Origin: W0P28-013 sp963659365
GTDB taxonomy: Bacteria; Bacteroidota; Bacteroidia; Bacteroidales; Paludibacteraceae
DNA: 44,409 bases
Direction: 5' to 3'
Assembly: GCA_963659365.1 (NCBI GenBank)
Contig: CAVKTI010000011.1
Location: forward strand, 1-44,409
Numbering within the stretch: the first letter of the stretch is position 1; the number at the start of each line of letters is the position of its first letter. A program made the translations under genes and the position numbers. Shown piece by piece: positions 1 to 5,550 of the stretch. The notes below the pieces were generated by a model. It was not told where the DNA came from. It searched no databases and worked only from the letters and a program-made list of their open reading frames with translations.

Positions 1-42
1 AAAAGTGTAGCAAATAAACCTTGGTTTAATTCATACACTTTT
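1..42. repeat. Nested inverted repeat in front of the first HTH gene
   Basis: Outer arms AAAAGTGTA (1-9) and TACACTTTT (34-42) are perfect reverse complements. Inside them TAAACC (15-20) and GGTTTA (23-28) form a second perfect stem around TT. The structure ends 5 bases before the start codon at 48, so it could be an operator for the HTH gene, a hairpin in its leader or a terminator of a gene outside the window. No GC-rich stem is present, which makes a strong terminator less likely. Confidence 0.5.
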
Positions 43-47
43 CAATA

Positions 48-272
48 ATGAAAAACACGGCAAATGTAATCAAAAAAAACGACAAAATCAAACACCAAAT
101 GGCTACAAAAATCCTTACAGAACACGGCTTGCGCAAACGAATAATGCAGACGCTGGGAGCAAGCCAACCCACCATCAGACTGGCACTGCGTGGCGACGAC
201 ACCAGCCCGCAAAAACGACAAATTCGCACCTTTGCCCTGCGCAATGGAGGCATCGAAATTAGAAGCAAGTAG
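48..272 (+). CDS. Small helix-turn-helix DNA-binding protein
   Basis: A 74-residue basic protein. Residues ~19-70 have the layout of a single HTH domain: a helix with RKRIMQTLG, a turn, and the recognition-helix-like segment ASQPTIRLALRG, followed by a basic tail (QKRQIRTFAL). An internal ATG at 102 (MATKIL...) could be the true start. Such small HTH proteins are common at the regulatory end of integrated elements in Bacteroidota. The nested palindrome at 1-42 lies directly upstream and may be its binding site; that is inference. Exact family not recognised. Confidence 0.55.
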   Translation: MKNTANVIKKNDKIKHQMATKILTEHGLRKRIMQTLGASQPTIRLALRGDDTSPQKRQIRTFALRNGGIEIRSK

Positions 273-433
273 CAAGAATAGTGAGAAGTGAGCAGTTAGA
301 AGTGAGAAGTGAATTTAATTATTTGAAAATTGCGGCGTTTCAAATGCCGAAAACCTGAAACCTTTACAAATGCGTTAAACTCATCAACTCATCAACTTAA
401 TTTGAAATTACTAACCAATAAAACCCTACAATT
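273..433. other. Intergenic leader made of short degenerate words
   Basis: No gene. The gap contains agtagcaag, gagaagtgag-type units, ttatttgaaaatt, tacaaatgcgttaaac, catcaactcatcaac and aatttgaaatt, in that order, running into the start codon at 434. The same words recur in the chromosomal gaps at 24714-24949, 27207-27467 and 37100-37300. A hairpin GCGGCGTTTC..GAAATGCCG-like segment lies around 333-348. Confidence 0.5.
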
Positions 434-631
434 ATGACAATCAACAAAAACACATTCGTATGCGCTCCCATCGTGATTAAAGATGTGATTGACGCAATGG
501 CCGACGAACAGTATGTGCTCGACGACGACGAAAAACAAAGCCTTGTGCGCCTTATGTTCAACAACAAAGGACTCTGCACCAAAAGCGAACTGCTGGCCAA
601 CGCCGTGGAATTTATCACACTTAATTTTTGA
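434..631 (+). CDS. Small acidic hypothetical protein
   Basis: A 65-residue acidic protein with the cluster VLDDDEKQSLVRLMFNNKG at residues ~28-46 and no membrane segment, signal peptide or recognised motif. Codon use is ordinary for the window and the start is preceded by an AT-rich leader. It sits between the HTH gene and the methyltransferase region of the integrated element. No function can be assigned from sequence; it could be a small regulatory partner or an anti-defence protein, but nothing seen decides this. Confidence 0.4.
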   Translation: MTINKNTFVCAPIVIKDVIDAMADEQYVLDDDEKQSLVRLMFNNKGLCTKSELLANAVEFITLNF

Positions 632-694
632 AAGTAGCAAGTAGCAAGACCCAAGCCTCCCCCTTGGGGGATTAGAGGGGGTCGTGAAATCTAT

Positions 695-811
695 TAGTCG
701 GTATCGCCAAAATACCCGAAGGCTCTGGTAAGCCACCGCATAAGACAGTGAAGAAGCCGTAAGGCTCGCGCCGCTGCATATAATTCTCGTAAAGGCGTGC
801 GGTATTTTTTT
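695..811 (+). ncRNA. Candidate structured RNA ending in a T-run
   Basis: About 115 nt without a credible ORF hold a series of short stems: GGTAT (700-704) with ATACC (712-716), GGCT (721-724) with AGCC (731-734), AGCC (755-758) with GGCT (763-766), and a closing pair ACCGC (735-739) with GCGGT (799-803) directly followed by seven T at 805-811. That order, local stems closed by a distal helix and a T-run, is what a small RNA with an intrinsic terminator looks like. No clear promoter is visible. Individual stems are short, so chance is possible. Confidence 0.3.
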
Positions 812-965
812 AAGAACATAGACGATAGAACATAGAGCATAGACAAAAGGCTTTTCCCCCTATCGGGGGAAACGGGAAAAGAGGCCACAAATAACCAAAT
901 CAACAAATTAAACATAGAAACAGCGCGCAGCGCAAGAAACATAGAAACATAGAAACGCGCGAAGC
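812..965. other. Intergenic word mosaic and GCGC palindromes
   Basis: No gene. The stretch holds aagaacatagac-type units, a copy of the module 'aaggcttttcccc...ggggaaa...gaaaagaggccacaa' (also at 41413-41453), cataaccaaatcaac-type words, and two GCGC boxes (GCGCGCAGCGC near 922 and GCGCGAAGCGC near 957). These are the chromosomal intergenic repeats of this genome and suggest that sequence of chromosomal character reaches at least to here. Confidence 0.5.
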
Positions 966-1020
966 GCAATTTGAAATTCTGAAATTTGTAGATGGTTCGG
1001 CAAAAACCAGTAAGAATACA

Positions 1021-1193
1021 GACTTGAATCGCAAGTCGCATTGAAATGTAGGATGACCGCTGGGAAAGACCAGCACCGTCGAAATGTTGGGATAAAAGTT
1101 GCCCCAGCAGGAACAAAAAATCTACCCACTGTGCCACAGCACGGTGTCGCATTCCCAAAAAAGCCCGCAAGCAAAGCGTGGAGCGTTACCACG
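1021..1193 (+). ncRNA. Candidate multi-hairpin RNA upstream of the methyltransferase
   Basis: Five consecutive stems occur in 173 nt: GACTTG/CAAGTC (1021-1026, 1032-1037); GCTGG/CCAGC (1059-1063, 1070-1074) extended by GAC/GTC; GTTGGG/CCCAGC (1086-1091, 1103-1108, one GU pair); CACTGTGC/GCACGGTG with a CACA loop (1127-1134, 1139-1146, one GU pair); CGTGG/CCACG (1177-1181, 1189-1193). The array abuts the start of the adenine methyltransferase at 1223, so it could be an independent RNA or the structured leader of that gene. A 57-codon ORF overlaps it, which is the main alternative. Confidence 0.35.
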
Positions 1194-1226
1194 CCGACGG
1201 TCGAAAAAAAAATGCTAATACTATGA
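1053..1226 (+). CDS. Possible 57-residue leader protein overlapping the methyltransferase start
   Basis: An ATG at 1053 opens a 57-residue frame (starting MTAGKDQHRR, ending KKMLIL) whose TGA stop overlaps the methyltransferase ATG in an ATGA arrangement, the usual sign of translational coupling. The protein is basic and has no recognised motif. The same stretch can fold as a row of hairpins, so it may be RNA and not coding. The two readings are not exclusive, but this one is weak. Confidence 0.25.
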   Translation: MTAGKDQHRRNVGIKVAPAGTKNLPTVPQHGVAFPKKPASKAWSVTTPTVEKKMLIL

Positions 1227-2482
1227 ACTACGGAGTACCTTACAAGGGCAGCAAAAATGCGATTGCGGAGTGGGTGGTTGCACAACTGCCAGCGGCTGGC
1301 TGTTTTGTCGATTTGTTCGCTGGCGGCTGCGCTGTTACGCACGCCGCAATGCTGACGCACAAATTTGGGCGTTTTGTTGCAAATGATATTGAGGACGCGC
1401 CGACGCTGTTTGCCGATGCTATTTCGGGAAAGTATGCCGACGAGCGGACTTGGATTTCCCGAAAGCGTTTTTTTGAACTCAAAGACAGCGACCCCTATGT
1501 GCGCTACTGTTGGTCGTTTGGTAACAATGGCAGAAATTATATGTACGCACAAGAAATTGAGGCGTGGAAGCGTGCGCTGCACTACGCTCGTGTGTGTGGG
1601 GACTTTTACCCCTTGCGTGAGTTTGGTATCGACGGCGACGGCTCACTGCGTGATGTGGAAGCGCACTACGACGAATATAAACGAAAATATACGCTGTGGT
1701 GGTTGCAGCAACAGGAATACACGCCGCAAGAAATTGAAGTGTTGATTGCTGCAGACGAGCAGCGTGTGGCAACCGAAAAGGAAACGCTGCGGCAATACTT
1801 GCTCGAGGGGCTGCGTTCGTCTGTATTGACGCAAGCGGAGGTGCAGCGGCGGCTTGGCACACAGATGGCTGGGCACTATTTCGGGCGGTCGCAGTGGGAG
1901 TTCCCTACCGAAGAGTACTACAAGCAGATGCAGGCGTTTATGCCAGCACTCGACAAAGATTACAACGAAGTCGTGGGGTTGCACCGCCTTTGGCAAAGCC
2001 TCGAACGCCTCCAAAGCCTCCAAAGCCTCGAAAGCCTCCAAAGCCTCCAAAGCCTCCAACGCCTCCAACGCCTCCAACGCCTCGAAAGCCTCCAACGCCT
2101 CCAACGCCTCCAAAGCCTCCAACGCCTCCAAAGCCTCCAAAGCCTCCAAAGCCTCCAACGCCTCCAAATTATGCAAGGGGACTACCGAAGCGTGCCGCTG
2201 CCGTCGGATTGCGTGGTTTATTGTGATATACCCTACAGAAACACCGACGTCTACAACGGCGAGCAGTTCGACCACGAGGCGTTTTACGATTGGGCAGAAA
2301 GCCAAAGCGTGCCAGTGTTCATTTCGGAATACTGGATGCCGCCCGAGCGTTTTGTTTGCGTTGCAGAACAGAGCAAACGGTGCGTGTTTTCGGCGACCAA
2401 CAATAACAAACAGACGGTGGAGCGGCTGTTTGTGCCGAAAGTGCAAAAAGTTATAACGCACCAACAACTGAAACTATTTTAA
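1223..2482 (+). CDS. Dam-type (D12 class) DNA adenine N6-methyltransferase with tripeptide repeat
   Basis: Predicted to transfer a methyl group from SAM to adenine in DNA. The 419-residue product begins with the class signature VPYKGSKN (residues 5-12), followed by SAM motif I FVDLFAGG (28-35); the catalytic motif is DIPY (335-338), a variant of DPPY. Between target recognition region and motif IV lies a run of 19 tripeptides [S/R]-L-[Q/E] (259-315). The ATG at 1223 is chosen over a GTG at 1178 because motif X starts right after it. Solitary phage-type methyltransferases of this class protect element DNA from host restriction or mark it for regulation; no cognate nuclease is beside it. The next gene follows after 12 bases. 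Confidence 0.9.
   Translation: MNYGVPYKGSKNAIAEWVVAQLPAAGCFVDLFAGGCAVTHAAMLTHKFGRFVANDIEDAPTLFADAISGKYADERTWISRKRFFELKDSDPYVRYCWSFGNNGRNYMYAQEIEAWKRALHYARVCGDFYPLREFGIDGDGSLRDVEAHYDEYKRKYTLWWLQQQEYTPQEIEVLIAADEQRVATEKETLRQYLLEGLRSSVLTQAEVQRRLGTQMAGHYFGRSQWEFPTEEYYKQMQAFMPALDKDYNEVVGLHRLWQSLERLQSLQSLESLQSLQSLQRLQRLQRLESLQRLQRLQSLQRLQSLQSLQSLQRLQIMQGDYRSVPLPSDCVVYCDIPYRNTDVYNGEQFDHEAFYDWAESQSVPVFISEYWMPPERFVCVAEQSKRCVFSATNNNKQTVERLFVPKVQKVITHQQLKLF
1997..2167 (+). repeat. 19-copy 9-bp tandem repeat inside the methyltransferase gene
   Basis: Units are AGCCTCCAA, CGCCTCCAA and G-variants, 19 in a row, encoding Ser/Arg-Leu-Gln/Glu. The 9-bp unit keeps the frame whatever the copy number, so slippage would change protein length without inactivating it. 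The reverse strand shows an open frame of repeated Leu-Glu-Ala through this stretch, which is an artefact of the repeat. Confidence 0.9.
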
Positions 2483-2494
2483 TAACAAAATCTT

Positions 2495-3352
2495 ATGAAA
2501 GCGTTTTTGATGTTTTATAACAATTACGAGATTTTACGCAACCTTACCGACCAACAACTGGGACAAATTTTGCGCACTATCTATCTGCAAGAACTCGAAC
2601 CAAATACACCGCCCCCAACGCTCGACCCTTTGGCAAATATGGCGTTACAAATACTTTTGAGAGAAATAAAAGATAACGAAAAAAAGTACCAAGAAAAGTG
2701 CGAAAAAGCGCGAGAGGCTATCAAAAAACGCTGGGAAAAACAAAATAAAAAAACAGACGAAACGCAACCGAATACAACCGAATACGACCGAATACGACCG
2801 AATACGAACGAATACGAACGAATACATAAAGAAAATGAAAATGAAAATGAAAATGAAAATGAAAATGACTTACTTACTTGCGTAAGCAAGTCAGACGCGC
2901 GAAGCGCGGAGTCAGTCAGTCGTTTTTTATCTATTTTCAAAAAATCTTTTCCCGACAGCGGCGAACCCACGCTGTCGGCTACCGACCGCAAAAACCTGCA
3001 AGCCGTGCTGGAGCAATACGGCGCAGAGCGCGTGCAACAAGTTATAACTTACGCCGCTGCCACCAAAACGCTGAATGGCACAAGCAAGAGCCGTTTTGTC
3101 GCGCGTCCGTCGTGGTTTCTGAAACACTTTGCCGAAGTGAGCGAAGCCGAGCAGCGCAACGCACAAGCCACCGCCGACCAACAGCGCGCCGACGAGTACG
3201 CCGAGCGAATGCGCGCAATAGAACGCCAACAGCAAGCCGAAGCCGACGAGCGGCGCACAAAAGCAGCGCAAACAGCAGTACCGATGCCCGACGACTGCGC
3301 CAACCTGCAAAACATACTTTCGGCACGCGCCAAACGCGCCGCAAAGATATAA
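2495..3352 (+). CDS. DUF6291-like element replication-region protein
   Basis: A 285-residue protein whose first ~85 residues (MKAFLMFYNNYEILRNLTDQ... LLREIKDNEKKYQEKCEKA) match the family layout I know as DUF6291, found beside replication genes of phages and mobile elements of Bacteroidota. The middle is low complexity: repeated NTTEYDRIRPN-type units (~95-111) and six Glu-Asn dipeptides (113-124). The C-terminal half resembles a replication-initiator tail with a helical segment (AVLEQYGAERVQQVITYAA) and an Arg/Gln/Ala-rich end. It follows the methyltransferase by 12 bases, probably as one transcript. A role in replication initiation or helicase loading is inferred from context only. Confidence 0.6.
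   Translation: MKAFLMFYNNYEILRNLTDQQLGQILRTIYLQELEPNTPPPTLDPLANMALQILLREIKDNEKKYQEKCEKAREAIKKRWEKQNKKTDETQPNTTEYDRIRPNTNEYERIHKENENENENENENDLLTCVSKSDARSAESVSRFLSIFKKSFPDSGEPTLSATDRKNLQAVLEQYGAERVQQVITYAAATKTLNGTSKSRFVARPSWFLKHFAEVSEAEQRNAQATADQQRADEYAERMRAIERQQQAEADERRTKAAQTAVPMPDDCANLQNILSARAKRAAKI
2831..2866 (+). repeat. GAAAAT x 6 microsatellite in coding sequence
   Basis: Six perfect copies of GAAAAT encode (Glu-Asn)6 in the DUF6291-like gene. Just upstream (2768-2825) is a decayed CGAATACGAC-type array. Hexamer units preserve the frame. Confidence 0.9.
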
Positions 3353-3462
3353 ACGCCCCCACGCTTTCAGAAATACCCCAAATTTCAAATTAAACCACAA
3401 AAACAATACCAACTACCAACCGACAAAAAAACGCCTTAAAAACGGCTTAAAATGCGTTTGTA

Positions 3463-3493
3463 TTTGTTTTGTAAAAATTTTGTCGTAAATTTG
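3463..3493 (+). promoter_or_regulatory. Bacteroidota-type promoter for the small HTH gene
   Basis: TTTG at 3463-3466 and TAAATTTG at 3486-3493 (TAnnTTTG) are separated by 19 bp, close to the -33/-7 layout of this phylum. The ATG at 3533 lies 40 bases downstream. Two similar words ACGCCTTAAA and ACGGCTTAAA upstream (3431-3451) could be an operator. Confidence 0.6.
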
Positions 3494-3532
3494 TGCGAAT
3501 TTTGATACTGTTTTACCCCAAATTTGTACGCT

Positions 3533-3697
3533 ATGGAACACGAAAATGCCAAAATAACCGCGAAAGATATACAGCGAATAATGCGTGTGAGCCGCCCGAC
3601 GGCTTACCGACGGCTGAAAAAATGCAAAACAATACTTCGCAAAAAGTTTATTACGATAGGAATGTTTGCCGAATTTTATAATTTGAATATAAATTAA
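3533..3697 (+). CDS. 54-residue helix-turn-helix protein (excisionase/regulator-like)
   Basis: The frame starting MEHENAKITAKD contains a compact winged-helix/HTH signature: ITAKDIQRIMRVSRPTAYRR (residues 8-27), i.e. a helix, a turn with VSRPTA and a recognition helix, followed by a basic wing KKCKTILRKKFITIGMFAEFY. This is the pattern of small excisionase or MerR-like DNA-binding proteins of mobile elements. It has its own promoter (3463-3493) and a strong terminator (3721-3753), so it is a monocistronic unit facing the structural operon. It likely regulates that operon or helps excision; the iteron-like repeats at 3787-3836 are candidate binding sites. A longer overlapping frame at 3493-3681 is rejected. 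Confidence 0.7.
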   Translation: MEHENAKITAKDIQRIMRVSRPTAYRRLKKCKTILRKKFITIGMFAEFYNLNIN

Positions 3698-3720
3698 AAC
3701 GATTTTTATAAGATTTTGTT

Positions 3721-3753
3721 ATACCGTTTGCCAACGCAAGCGGTATTTTTTTT
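3721..3753 (+). terminator. Strong intrinsic terminator
   Basis: ATACCGTTTGC (3721-3731) pairs with GCAAGCGGTAT (3736-3746) with a single GU pair and a CAAC loop, followed by a run of eight T (3746-3753). It isolates the HTH gene from the structural operon. Confidence 0.9.
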
Positions 3754-3786
3754 GTGTTTTATAACATATTGGCAGCCGCAAAAATT

Positions 3787-3836
3787 AATCATAAATTATC
3801 AAATGTAATCATAAATCATCAAAAACAATCAAATAT
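3787..3836. repeat. 20-bp direct repeats (2.5 copies) before the structural operon
   Basis: AATCATAAATTATCAAATGT (3787-3806) is followed at once by AATCATAAATCATCAAAAAC (3807-3826) and a partial AATCAAATAT (3827-3836). The 20-bp period means about two helical turns, so bound proteins would lie on one face. The array ends 24 bp before the -7 box at 3861. It could be the operator of the HTH protein or an iteron set of an origin. Confidence 0.75.
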
Positions 3837-3860
3837 ATTTCTGGGCGTGTTTATAGTATA

Positions 3861-3868
3861 TACCTTTG
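3861..3868 (+). promoter_or_regulatory. -7 box of the structural operon promoter
   Basis: TACCTTTG is a perfect match to the Bacteroidota -7 consensus TAnnTTTG. The first gene starts 20 bases later. No clear TTTG -33 box is visible at the usual distance, which would fit an activated promoter with the direct repeats at 3787-3836 just upstream. Confidence 0.65.
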
Positions 3869-3887
3869 CGCAAAACAGAGCAAAAAA

Positions 3888-4580
3888 ATGAACAAAGGAG
3901 TAATTATAGGCGTTGGGTCGTTGGTTTGGTATCTTTTTTCGTCGTACAAGAAAAAGATAGAGGAAAAATTGGCGGAACTTGAAAAAACACAAAAAAACGA
4001 CCGCAGTTATTACGACAACAAACTTTCCGATATAGACGAGAAGTCAAATTTATTTTACAAAACGCTCCAGCCCACTGTGTGGTCGTTGCGTGTGAGAAAT
4101 ACGGACAAGGAAAAGGCGGAAAGATGTTACGCGTGTTGTTACGAATTGCATTTGTATGTAAAAAACACCAGCAACACGGAATGGAAAATTACAGGCGTGA
4201 ATGTGCAACTCTTTTTGTATAACGAGGTCGCTTGCACTATTAAAAACAATAGTTATTTCACACTACCAGCGGGCAGTACAACAAAAATAGTTGTAGGAGC
4301 GTCGAAAAATAGAGTAAAATTGATAAAACATAATTTGTTTGTAAAATTGCTCAAAGAGTGGGCAAGTTTTGCAGGCAAAAAATACTGGACGTCGGCGTGG
4401 TCGAAGCGGGGAATTTTTGGCGAAGCAACAACAGCAGGCACAGCAACCGTTATTTTGCAACCTGCATCAGTGCTTGGTATTGGCGATAAAGCAATTACTT
4501 TCAAAGAGATAAAAGGCAATGTAACCTATATGGGATCGGAAGGCGGTTATACAAATATAGGCGATTACAGCAGAGCGTAA
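3888..4580 (+). CDS. Membrane-anchored beta-domain protein, first gene of the structural operon
   Basis: A 230-residue protein with an N-terminal membrane segment (residues ~4-20, GVIIGVGSLVWYLFSSY), a charged helical stalk (21-50, KKKIEEKLAELEKTQKND) and a C-terminal domain rich in alternating polar/hydrophobic strands. The stretch around CYELHLYVKNTSNTEWKITG has the look of the LEA type 2 beta-sandwich (strand, NxTxxxxxITxxxxxLFLYN), like the next gene. I do not recognise a precise family. Single membrane anchor plus external beta domain suits a virion membrane or vertex protein. The next gene begins 5 bases after its stop. Confidence 0.6.
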   Translation: MNKGVIIGVGSLVWYLFSSYKKKIEEKLAELEKTQKNDRSYYDNKLSDIDEKSNLFYKTLQPTVWSLRVRNTDKEKAERCYACCYELHLYVKNTSNTEWKITGVNVQLFLYNEVACTIKNNSYFTLPAGSTTKIVVGASKNRVKLIKHNLFVKLLKEWASFAGKKYWTSAWSKRGIFGEATTAGTATVILQPASVLGIGDKAITFKEIKGNVTYMGSEGGYTNIGDYSRA

Positions 4581-4585
4581 AAAAA

Positions 4586-5053
4586 ATGAAAGCAAAAAAT
4601 TTACTACTTCTCGGCGTTGGCGTTTGCGCATTTCTTGCGCTACGTGCCAAATTTGCCTACAGCCGTATTCGTGTAGCAATGCGCGGCTGGCGTGTGCAAG
4701 GCTACACCGCCGAAAGTGTTGTTTTGCGCGCCACCTTTGCCGTTACCAACCCGACAAAATATAACTTTATAATTTCGCAATTCGACACTGATTTGTATTT
4801 GAACGGCGAAAAGGTCGGACGAGCTATTTGTCCTATCAATAGGCGGCTTGCGGCGCACAAAACTATTACGCTCAATGTTGCGCTCGAACTTACAGCGCGC
4901 GAAACGCTGGCGACTGTTTGGAACTATTTTGCCGACCCACTTACAGGCGCATACGGCGCAATGATACTTGCGATGGACGGAATGGTTACGATTGACGGCA
5001 AAAAAATAAATATATACAACGAATTTACGCTCGACGACTTTTTCGGGAAATAA
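4586..5053 (+). CDS. LEA2-like membrane-anchored protein
   Basis: A 155-residue protein: an N-terminal membrane segment (residues ~4-20, KNLLLLGVGVCAFLALRA) and a beta domain with the LEA type 2 pattern: LRATFAVTNPTKYNFIISQF, DLYLNGEKVG, then LAAHKTITLNVALEL. In that family NPT..(Y/F) followed by a 'DLYLNG' strand is diagnostic. The stop codon overlaps the next start (TAATG at 5051-5055), so the two are translationally coupled. In a membrane-containing virion it could be an internal or peripheral membrane protein; that is inference. Confidence 0.6.
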   Translation: MKAKNLLLLGVGVCAFLALRAKFAYSRIRVAMRGWRVQGYTAESVVLRATFAVTNPTKYNFIISQFDTDLYLNGEKVGRAICPINRRLAAHKTITLNVALELTARETLATVWNYFADPLTGAYGAMILAMDGMVTIDGKKINIYNEFTLDDFFGK

Positions 5054-5547
5054 TGAAAGCGGACGGAAAAAAAATACTACTACACCGAAATGGCACGAAT
5101 AGAAATGTTGTAGATGATTTATATAGCACCTATGCAATGTTTTGGTGGAAGCCGCTCGAAGACCGCATCGATGTAGCGTGCGAAAAGATGAATTACGACG
5201 AAATTTGCAATTATATTTGGCACCGTTTGGTCGATAATGTTAGATATGTACAAGACCCTGGCAACAACCAGTATTGCAAACAGCCTGGCGCACTACAAGC
5301 CGACGGATACGGAGATTGTAAAAGTTTCTCAATTTTTATAGGAGCGCACTTGAAATGTTTAGGAATTCCGTTTGTTTTCCGTTTTGTAAGTTTCACAAAA
5401 GATCCCATTTGGTCGCATGTGTATGTAGTAGCAAATCCAGGCACCAGCGCGCAACGAATTTTTGATGCGGTAGAGCGCAACGCCAACGGCGAACCGATAT
5501 ATAATTACGCACGAAAATATACGATGAACCTCGATATTATTGGTTAA
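5053..5547 (+). CDS. Transglutaminase-like cysteine protein
   Basis: A 164-residue protein with the transglutaminase-like (papain-fold) core: YGDCKSFSIFIGAHLKCLGI (C89), SHVYVV (H122) and FDAVE (D138), i.e. the Cys-His-Asp triad in the usual order and spacing, and the GI-P-(x)F strand after the Cys helix. No signal peptide or membrane segment is present. Family members are proteases, amidases or cross-linking enzymes. Here it is embedded between membrane proteins of the putative virion block with a 1-base overlap upstream and 3 bases to the next gene, so maturation protease, cross-linker or peptidoglycan-acting entry enzyme are the options. Confidence 0.75.
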   Translation: MKADGKKILLHRNGTNRNVVDDLYSTYAMFWWKPLEDRIDVACEKMNYDEICNYIWHRLVDNVRYVQDPGNNQYCKQPGALQADGYGDCKSFSIFIGAHLKCLGIPFVFRFVSFTKDPIWSHVYVVANPGTSAQRIFDAVERNANGEPIYNYARKYTMNLDIIG

Positions 5548-5550
5548 AAA

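Noticed and set aside
984..1222. Read-through gene with recoded TGA/TAG stops upstream of the methyltransferase
   Set aside because: The frame is open apart from two stops, but other genes of the element use TAG and TGA as normal stops, and the stretch folds into a row of hairpins. Recoding is not supported.
1643..2467. Long minus-strand frame rich in Leu-Glu-Ala repeats
   Set aside because: It is the reverse-strand reading of the 9-bp repeat in the adenine methyltransferase gene, whose motifs are clear on the plus strand.
1..3500. Left attachment site (copy of the tRNA-Lys 3' end)
   Set aside because: I scanned for ggtattcccggtgg and cggggctcgaac-type words and found none, so the left end stays undefined.
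3493..3681. 62-codon frame overlapping the 54-aa HTH gene
   Set aside because: It begins inside the promoter's -7 box and has no motif; the alternative frame from 3533 encodes a clear HTH.
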